The translations under genes and the position numbers were made by a program. This document shows positions 57,001 to 64,000 of a DNA stretch of 64,000 nt, in pieces. The number at the start of each line of letters is the position of its first letter. The stretch's first letter is position 1. The notes beneath the pieces are model-generated. The model was not told the origin of the DNA. It saw only the letters and a list, made by a program, of their open reading frames with translations, and ran no database searches. This stretch comes from Isoetes taiwanensis (lineage: Eukaryota > Streptophyta > Lycopodiopsida > Isoetales > Isoetaceae), in assembly GCA_021234155.1 (NCBI GenBank), contig JAJEKV010000091.1:1743501-1807500 (forward strand), in the 5' to 3' direction.

Positions 57001-57180
57001 CCTATGTGCACTGTATCTAGTCTATACTTATCCAAGAATTTTTTTTTTGAACTTCTATAAGCTGCGGATGGAGAGACAAAGGTATTCAAATGAAAAGGTT
57101 TCTCTAAGATACTACAGTCTGATTTTGGGACCTTATTAGAGCAAGCTTAGACAAAGATTGAAATCTACAGTCTATGATGA
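54019..57180. other. Long stretch without a supported gene
   Basis: 54.5-54.9 kb is CATCATCA/CACATC-rich on the plus strand, giving low-complexity H/S/T frames. 55.0-55.1 kb is C-rich. 55.2-57.1 kb is AT-rich with small unsupported ORFs. I see no conserved protein, tRNA or clear transposon ends. Confidence 0.5.
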
Positions 57181-57185
57181 GCTAC

Positions 57186-57704
57186 TTATTTGCAATAGAT
57201 GAATGCAAGTGTATCCTTCAGTTGAATGTAGGTGTTGCACTTTGAAAATGGCATCTGCTGCAAGACACACACGTCTGAAAAGTGAGTTTTCCATAACCTG
57301 CTGAAAGATGACTTGGAAAGAGGTCGACCACCAGTAGTTTCTAGAATGGAGTTGACCTCCTTAAGGCACTCTTTCTGGATGTAATATTGTGGCAACACTC
57401 TTTGCACCACTCATACACTGTGCTCGTTCATCTTGGACTTATGGGGCATAGAGTGGGACACGTATCTCACAAAGCTTTCGAAGACTGCAATGGTCCTCAA
57501 AGAGTTTGCTCTAGGTTTCAAAGTCAGTGCATTACCATGCTGGAATAGTCTATGCCCTTTTTTGACCCGCTCCCAGTATCTGTAAAATGATGTCTTGCTC
57601 AAGCCAAGAATCCCATCGATCCGAGCCATCAGATCGGCATTCTCGAATGGGCAAGCATGCATCTCTTGCATGCATTGCATGCATTTTCTGTGGCTCTGGT
57701 TCAT
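57186..57704 (-). pseudogene. N-terminal part of a DUF7869-like transposase relic
   Basis: Two adjoining minus frames give FENADLMARIDGILGLSKTS, then SFVRYVSHSMPH, then IQKECLKEVNSIL, and SKSSFSRLWKTHFSDVCVLQ with FSKCNTY after it. The (S/Y)(S/Y)F-RLWK...FSDV...F-KC block is the cysteine-containing region that precedes the catalytic part in a widespread family I know as DUF7869 proteins. The piece at 61331-61567 has the same SYFRRLWK segment. The catalytic part is missing here. Confidence 0.5.
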
Positions 57705-57814
57705 TTGGGATCACTATTTTTGCAGATTCTTCATCGACTTCACATCGGCGTTTTCTCCTCTCTCAGCAGTTCCCTTGGCTCCCACCCACCCTCCCTTAAT
57801 ATGTATATTATTGT

Positions 57815-57920
57815 AAATGTTGTTTTTGTTGTGTGGCACACATGACCAGCCCCTCGCTTTTTCGAGGTTGTTTTTTGTCGCGTGGCACGCGTGACCAGCC
57901 CCTCGCTTTTCGAGGTTGTT
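57815..57920 (+). repeat. Two tandem units with CCTCG...CGAGG hairpins
   Basis: The unit (about 56 bp) contains GTGGCAC(A/G)C(A/G)TGACCAG followed by CCCCTCGCTTTTTCGAGG. Its copy changes CACA to GCAC while keeping dyad symmetry around the GTGGCAC/GCGTG core. The 5-bp CCTCG/CGAGG stem closes a T-rich loop. Confidence 0.75.
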
Positions 57921-58840
57921 GTTTTCTTATCTTTGTGTTCTAGTTTGTTGATGTGCAGGTACATCGGGATGCACGACTCCGTCTTCTTTGTGGGAGCGTT
58001 TGTTTTGCAGCCTTACGTTGTGTCCAAGCCCCTTGCAGATATCACTAGGGTTTTTCCTCGAAAACCCGAAAGGGCGAGGTTTTTTAATCTTGGTGATAAG
58101 CTCTCTGCAGGTACATTTAACCGACATCTGTAGAATTTTTTTGGGGTCCAAATGATATGACTGGATATTCCCTTTGTTTTTTCATTGTGGGTAGCTTGCA
58201 AATATGCAGCTACCCACTCTCAACCATTGTAGAATTCTGCTATCTTAATGCTCTCATACATACGCTCAGGCTCTCTTCAATTGATAAAGTAATATTCCCG
58301 TGGCATCATCATACCAAGAATTTCTATACAAGGAGTAGATGTCCAATGTATTGAGACAATATTTTTGTTTCGATTTCATTTTGAGTCGCTTCCTATATGA
58401 AAGAAGATTCCAAACATTAAACATTGAAACTAACATTAAACATTTAACATACAACATTCCAGACAATGCAATAACAACAAGGTGACGGATCAAACACACT
58501 AATGACCTGCAATTGCACTAATGAAAAGCATCTTTTGTAGATTCCCTAAGATTCCCTTAAATTCGACCACTTTTGGGGGGTCACTTAAAAAAATAGACTA
58601 CAAATTTAGTTAACAGGTGCTCTTTTTGGCGTCTAATTATTAAAAAATGCTGTTCTTTTTACTTTCCGTGCACCATTTTTGGGTGTCCTAAAACAAAAAA
58701 AAAACTTGGGGAAGTTAGCACGGACAAGAAATCAACAAAAAAAAAAATAGTTGGAATCTTAGCTAGTACAACTTTTAAAAGCTAGCAAAAAAGGAAAAAT
58801 ACAGGTTCCGTTAGTAGTCCTAGAAAAACCTGGGAGACAA
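57921..58840. other. Intergenic, nothing recognised
   Basis: A plus-strand piece at 57950-58110 reads like a short coding segment (YIGMHDSVFFVGAFVLQPYV) but has no recognised family. The rest is AT-rich. Confidence 0.35.
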
Positions 58841-59284
58841 GGTGCTATGCGCGCATAGACAGTCCCAGTTAGAAATTTTTTGGTATACCAAAACATAATA
58901 CAAATCACTCGAAAAGCTGTATGAGCTTGAATCTCTTTCACTTAAGATCTAAAAAGCTTGTAAAGAAGGCACAATACAGGTTCATTCACCAAGCCTAGAA
59001 CAAACTTTAAGATAAAATGTCTATCTTGGCCAAGATAGACACCCAAGACAAAAAATTATTTCAGCAAATGAAAATAAAAAAAAGTACTCCAAAAGGTCTT
59101 TTTGTTTAATATTCAACATCATTACAAAGTTTACACAAGCGCAAGAGTGTATCACAACAAATACCAAAAGTCTTGCTTGCTTTTCAAACAACTTACGTAC
59201 AAAAATATTAAAGCCTCTGCGTGCATAGCAGGAATGTAACTACAAATTTACACCTTTACAATAGCGCTTCTTGCCGGGTTAGCG

Positions 59285-61745
59285 CTACCGCCAATCGGCA
59301 AGAGTGGCTTCATCAGGAACGTCGTCATACTCATCGATTCCTTCTTCATCTCCACTACTAGGACCCTCTGTTGGTTCGCCTAAAGAACTGGACGAAGTAG
59401 GCTCCTCAGTTTCTTCAGTGTCGTCCGAGCTGTCCTCGATTTGTTCCTTCAACAATGTAATCAAGATGCTGCGAAGTTTATTATCAACCCTCAAAGTAAA
59501 GTCGTAGGCAAGGACAGCTGTTTCATTCAAGTCGACATCATCCACGTGATTCTTGTTCATTGTTTTCCTTCCCTTCTTGACAGGAACGACTTGAGGATCA
59601 TATCTACCAGGATATGGATCTCAGAGCCTTAGTGGCATACCAAAGAACCTTTACAACTGAAGGAAGGTTATCTTTAGGTAGGTAATATCCCTTGCAATCC
59701 GTAAAGGACGCCCTCATCGTCATCCGTTGAAGGGACCGCTATTAACATGTCCTTTTGTAAGTCCGCAAGCTTTTCCGAGTTTGACCGACTTTCTTTTTAT
59801 CGCTTTTCTCGCCCCTAAATACATTTGACGGCCGTTTCTTTGTTGTTCACTGTTGGGGAGTGCAAATCCCGGACCGCACTTTCCCCGTGGAATTTGAACA
59901 GTTGTGACGGGCCGACTACAAGGCCATCTAAAGGGAACCTCTAAGACAAGTGCTCTTCAAGATCTTTGTTAAATCTGCCATGACCTCAAACCAGTCTTCC
60001 CACCAGCGTTTGTTGTCACGCCATCAAGTACTTAAATCCCAACCGTATGTTTTTCTCCATGTTGGCCACGAGACAAAGGGATCCTTGGTCGGATTCTTTT
60101 TGGTGTAGTCAATGGAACTTTTTTAGGGCAGCCGCAAAGCTCTTTTCATTTCTCAGAACGCCTCGATAAACTTAAGGTACTCCAACCCCGTTCGTGCAGC
60201 CGTGACTTGAGGTTACAAAGTATTTACCTTGAAGACAAGCTTTCCCATTCTATAATTTTGAATTTGACATGATGCTGAAATGTCAAATTATTTAGCTGTG
60301 GATGGCAGGACTGAAGTAGACTGCTTTTAAAAACAAATTCACGGAATCGATAGTCTCGCTAAGACCTCGATAACCGGTTCGATTGTAAGATTGTTCAATC
60401 ACTTCCAACAAGGAGTCAAGACAGAAAAGCTTTTTTTCTCATGAGTCTCACCGAAAAGCGATCAACATCCGGGTCGATCCGGGTCATGTGTGTGACCCAC
60501 TAGAAGAAAGCCCACTTTAACCTTCCTAAATATGCCAAGCTCTACCAAAGATAGCACAAGAAGCAAAGAATACCTGGTTTTTGTTCTCTCGGTGGTATTG
60601 TCCAAATTGTACATAAAGCACCGGAGGTAGCTTTTCTTTTGCCAAAGAATATCTTGTTAAGAATTGTCACAAAGAAGGTTAGGATCACCATGAATGTTTG
60701 GGTAAGTCAAGTAAACTCGCAGTCCACCACACCATTAAAAAATCGTATGCCAACTAAATGCAACCTCAAAAAATCCGCTTCCTGTAACTCTTTAGGAACA
60801 TTCACAAAGTGAGGCGTTTTGTCTTTTTCTCGTCCATGCCATCAATCACAAATGATATATACCGTAATGGCTTCTCCAAAGGATTTTTTTCGATGCTTCG
60901 CAAGTTTCCTTCTCTAAAGCCCGAGCCTCTCTCTCAGGTTTTGAGCTGCTGCGAAATTTGATCTCAAGAACAAAATGAGAAGCTTTGTCGGGCTTTTACT
61001 TAAACAGATCGCCAAAATCGTGGTCCTATGCTTATGCGCCGCATAGACACGACACTTTGCTCGAGTGGACATGAAGACCAACCGGTGCAAACCTTGTTTT
61101 TTGCCCATGCACGATAGACAAAAACACTCTTCCCTATGCGCGCGATAGGCAAGATTGATTTTTGACTAAGCGCCATGATGATCGCTGAAAACATTGATTG
61201 TGCACGTAGGTAAACATGAACGTAGGTACTTACTTCTCTCTCGCAGAACCTTAGTCGAGATCTCTTCTCCTTCAAAAGAGAACAAAGTTGCGCAGACGAA
61301 AACCCGTGGTCTCTTCTAATCCTAACGAGGTTAAATTCCCCGCTTCCACAACCGGCGGAAGTAGGAGTAAGAAATGAACTTCGTCCCCGGCCCGAAGAGA
61401 TCTTTGTACAAGGAATAGACCTCTTTCTTGCAAAAGCTATCCATTAGATGATAAACCGGACTATTTGGCAACCTTTCGCAATTATCGCCAAAGAAATCCA
61501 CAAGCCAAGCCTTCGCTTCTAAACAAGACATGCCAACTGCTTTTTTTTGGGTGACAAGAGTCATCAATACGTGGATTCAAATCCAAGCGCTTTACGCACT
61601 CTAGCCATTCACGGCTACCTAAGGCATGTATGCTTTTGAAAGCTAGTTGACAAACGCTTTTCCTCATCATGTAGTAAGAAAAGTTGTCTCCGCCTTCCGG
61701 CCCGACGTTAATAGCCGTAAGCTTCCCGGTCACCCCGGTCATTGA
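59285..61745 (-). pseudogene. DUF7869-like transposase relic
   Basis: On the minus strand: 61745-61331 gives LGSREWLECVKRLDLNPRID and YSYFRRLWK. 60860-60430 gives ISFVIDGMDEKKT, LHLVGIRFFNGVVDCEF, an LPPVLYVQ-LDN region broken by small shifts, RENKNQ, and KVGFLLVGHTHD. 59740-59560 gives YYLPKDNLPSVVKVLWYATK. The tail 59560-59285 is an acidic C-terminus (EDSSDDTEETEEPTSSSS). The order DGMD, LDN, EN, GHTH fits the putative RNase H-like catalytic core of DUF7869 proteins. Many frameshifts and stops. The family name is from memory and needs a profile search. Confidence 0.6.
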
Positions 61746-61749
61746 CGTA

Positions 61750-62990
61750 AAGCTATGCCTTTATGCTCCTTATGGCGTAAAATGTGAAGGACTGCAAACA
61801 TTTTTTCTCGACAAAGAAGTTAGCCTCCTTAAAGGCCTCGTGTATTTCAAGCCCATGAGCTTGTTCCAGAACACCGCATTTAAAAACTTTTTTAAAGGAT
61901 CCCTTTTAAATCTCTTTCGCTTTGTCAGGGATTCTTAAAAGCTAGATCTTGCAAAGGAGGGCTCTCTTGTGGTACTCTGCTTGTTATGACAGCTGGTGGT
62001 GTCTTAACCTCGACGTCACTTAATTCCGGTTGAGCTGCAAAGGGAGAATGACCGTGGAAATAGTGTCCTTGATTTTCTTCTCAACGTGGAGATATCTTCC
62101 TTCAACCCTCTCTCGCCAGAGAAGGTCCCTTTACTTCGTTATGGAATCTACCTAGCGTAACGCCGAAATATCCTCCAATGTTTGTTCGAGCTCCTTAAAA
62201 GGAGAAGGTGTATCAAAAAGAGAAGGACCTCCCATTTTCAAAGCCTCCTGCGATGAAAGAGATGGAGAATATTTGCCTTGGTGGAAAGTTACAGCTAAGG
62301 AGTTCTAAATTTACACGAGCGAATGATTATGTGAGTGGGTGAAGGAGTGACAAATGTGGAAGAGGGGCGGATCAAATGTACGTGGGACGGAGACTCCTCC
62401 ATTTCTTGTCCGAGGATTCTTGCCACATTTTCTTTGTAATGTAATCGTGGAGGTGAGGGAGAGCGTAACTTACCACCGTGTAACTAAAACAAAATGTCGT
62501 GGACTTCCGTGCTAACATGGATCATCGTCCCGACATGTTTGCCGCAAGACAAAAGTGCAGCTTGTGTAAGACTTACTTGTACGTAATAAAAACTTCTGCG
62601 ACGGGATCTTTGCTAACAAGCAAGTCCTATGCGCCAAGATAGGCAAATCAACGTAAAAAGGCGAATCCGACAATCCAATCGAAAGCAATCCCATACATTC
62701 CACTTAACAAATCCTAAGCACGCATGGGATTAGCAAACAAATACTATGCACACATAGGTTCAGTAAATAAACATAAGTCTACTCCGGTTGCCTATGCCAA
62801 GATAGATGGCCTAAACAAATCCTAAGCACGCATGGGATTAGGGAAACAAATACTATGCACGATAGGTTCAAGAAATAAACATAAGTCTACTGTTGCCTAT
62901 GCGCGCATAGACGACACTAGTACTATAAGCAACCCCATGGGAAAAAAATATACGGTCCATGTATCTTTCCATACGAAAACTGCAACTACT
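61750..62990. other. Mostly non-coding, upstream of the transposase relic
   Basis: No clear frame. It contains several copies of the ATGCG/CGCAT palindromes and of the sequence AAACAAATACTATGCAC (62735, 62845), which repeats with about 110-bp spacing and suggests a tandem duplication. Confidence 0.45.
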
Positions 62991-63000
62991 GAATACGGAG

Positions 63001-63010
63001 TATAAATAGG
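63001..63010 (+). promoter_or_regulatory. TATA box
   Basis: TATAAATAGG, followed by a C/T-rich leader (63060-63110) and ATG at 63149. It has the spacing of a plant promoter with a ~110-nt 5' UTR. Confidence 0.55.
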
Positions 63011-63148
63011 CCGAATCGGGCAGTCATTTCTCACATAGATACCTTGTTTCTAGGCGCCAAATACCCCTCCGCCTCGCCTCCTTCTCGAAGTTCTCTTCTC
63101 CCAAGTTTGCGTAACATCTCCATACAACTCAGATAGCACTTCACTGAA

Positions 63149-64000
63149 ATGGCGTGTTCAAGGTACCGGTTTTCCCGCCTCTAGTGTAGTTATGGTGATT
63201 TTAGAATTAGTTTGTTGCATTTTTAGATGTTGTTAGCTTGTGTGGAAAATGAAAAATAGGTTAGTTGCACTACTTTTAGATATTTGTTCGTATATTTTTG
63301 TATTTTAGGCAAATATGTAGGTAGTTGTTAGTGTTGTGTCTATGCGCCATAGACACAATGAAGCTTTTACCCATGCGCCAAGATAGACACAACACTAGTT
63401 TTTGTCCATGCACGCATGGAGTAGAAGTGTTTTGTCCTTGTCCTTGCAGAGACAAAAACTTAAGGTGTCTATGCTCGCATAGATATTCTAGGTTTTTGTC
63501 TATGCATGCATAGACAAAAACTATTTATGTCTATGCACGCATAGACACAATAGGTATTTTGTCTACTTGTCATTAGACAACAACCTAGTGTGTCTATGCG
63601 CGCATAGGTTTATTATTTTTGTTTTCACTCTTTACTTAGTCTCAGCTTTGTTTTTTGTAGCATTCTTTATTTTTCCTCGACCTGTTGTACTTTTATATTT
63701 CAGAGAAGAAACCCAAAGGCGTAAAGCCTTCTCGTGATGTGCCTGCCGCCCTCGGCTCCCTACCTTTACCATCGCAAACGGGGACCCGCAATGATGACGG
63801 TTCTTCTTCAGAGGAACCGCCAATGGTTAATCATTAGAGGTGGTGAATATCCCCGCATTACCGCACTATGTGTATCCGTACATTGCCACGAAATCTTCCT
63901 TGCCAAAGTCGGGTTGACCGGATCAGATTTTAAGAAGTGTGGCGTAATCACCGAAATTCAACTTTTCGCATGGCTACAATAACGATCACCACCACCGTAA
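63149..64000 (+). CDS. Putative gene start, unrecognised, runs past the window
   Basis: ATG 63149 opens a very short exon (MACS, donor AAG|GTACCG at 63163). An acceptor TTTCAG at 63703 precedes a coding-like stretch (KKPKGVKPSRDVPAALGSLP and TGTRNDDGSSSEEPP). Splicing these exactly as written does not give an open frame, so a junction is mis-set or the gene is broken. The intron is filled with GTCTATGCGCGCATAGAC palindromes. Past 63830 another frame reads GGEYPRITALCVSVH. Confidence 0.3.

Larger units (their letters stand above)
58845..63612. repeat. Dispersed GTCTATGCGCGCATAGAC palindrome family
   Basis: At least 15 copies or half-copies occur. Examples are at 58848 (CTATGCGCGCATAG), 59024 (CTATCTTGGCCAAGATAG), 61025, 61105-61150, 62628, 62720-62900, 63336, 63405, 63461, 63496, 63528 and 63592. 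Copies differ in the centre (GCGC, GCAC, CATG, GGCC) but keep dyad symmetry. The tightest group, six in about 270 bp (63336-63612), lies inside the putative intron of the gene starting at 63149. Confidence 0.85.

Noticed and set aside
63336-63612. CRISPR-like array
   Set aside because: Short palindromes with irregular spacing and changing centres; no cas genes; a plant-type context.

Overview
This looks like nuclear DNA of a land plant. It carries spliced genes for two recognisable plant proteins: a BRCC36-type JAMM deubiquitinase (34.6-39.0 kb, minus) and the chloroplast outer-envelope channel OEP21 (48.7-50.1 kb, plus). It also has a PPR fragment and plant-type Ty3/gypsy chromoviruses with tRNA-iMet primer sites. 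I cannot name the species. The mix of chromoviruses, LINE relics and an old DUF7869-like transposase would fit a non-seed plant with a repeat-rich genome, but that is inference.

Layout. 0-8.5 kb: an unrecognised reading frame with one stop (1.2-2.0 kb), two tandem paralogous small ORFs (3.4-4.1 kb), and an intron-containing gene for an acidic protein (4.6-6.1 kb, minus). Blocks of CpG-rich palindromes lie between them. A decayed unknown locus follows (6.5-8.4 kb). 8508-21897: a complete LTR chromovirus, minus strand, TSD TTAAT, LTRs about 1.57 kb. 22.1-23.9 kb: a second decayed copy of the unknown locus, with its own hairpin family. 23943-30183: a second LTR chromovirus, plus strand. 30.8-32.4 kb: LINE relic. 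34.6-39.0 kb: BRCC36. 39.2-40.4 kb: Ty3 gag-protease relic. 41.1-46.95 kb: heavily decayed relative of the first chromovirus. 46959-47031: degenerate tRNA-Phe. 48.7-50.1 kb: OEP21. 53.8-54.0 kb: PPR fragment. 57.2-61.75 kb: two transposase relics. 58.8-63.6 kb: palindrome array.

Main discovery. The chromovirus at 8508-21897 carries two extra reading frames between its 5' LTR and gag. The first (18291-19646, 451 codons, uninterrupted) is a histone H3-like protein. It begins with the exact H3 tail ARTKQTAR and ends with a 90-residue H3 histone fold that aligns to canonical H3 without gaps (about half identical by hand count). Roughly 350 acidic, lysine-rich and repetitive residues separate the two. 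The second frame (16038-17565) is an acidic protein whose intron-containing relative sits at 4591-6070. A decayed second element (41.1-46.95 kb) keeps the same order and a recognisable H3 fold (45804-46050), so the H3 gene is an old part of this lineage. Four hairpins of exactly 67 nt flank the H3 frame.

Hypothesis: these retrotransposons carry their own H3 variant, perhaps with an acidic partner protein, to alter the chromatin of their own copies. The variant keeps K4 but has no counterpart of K9 in its tail.
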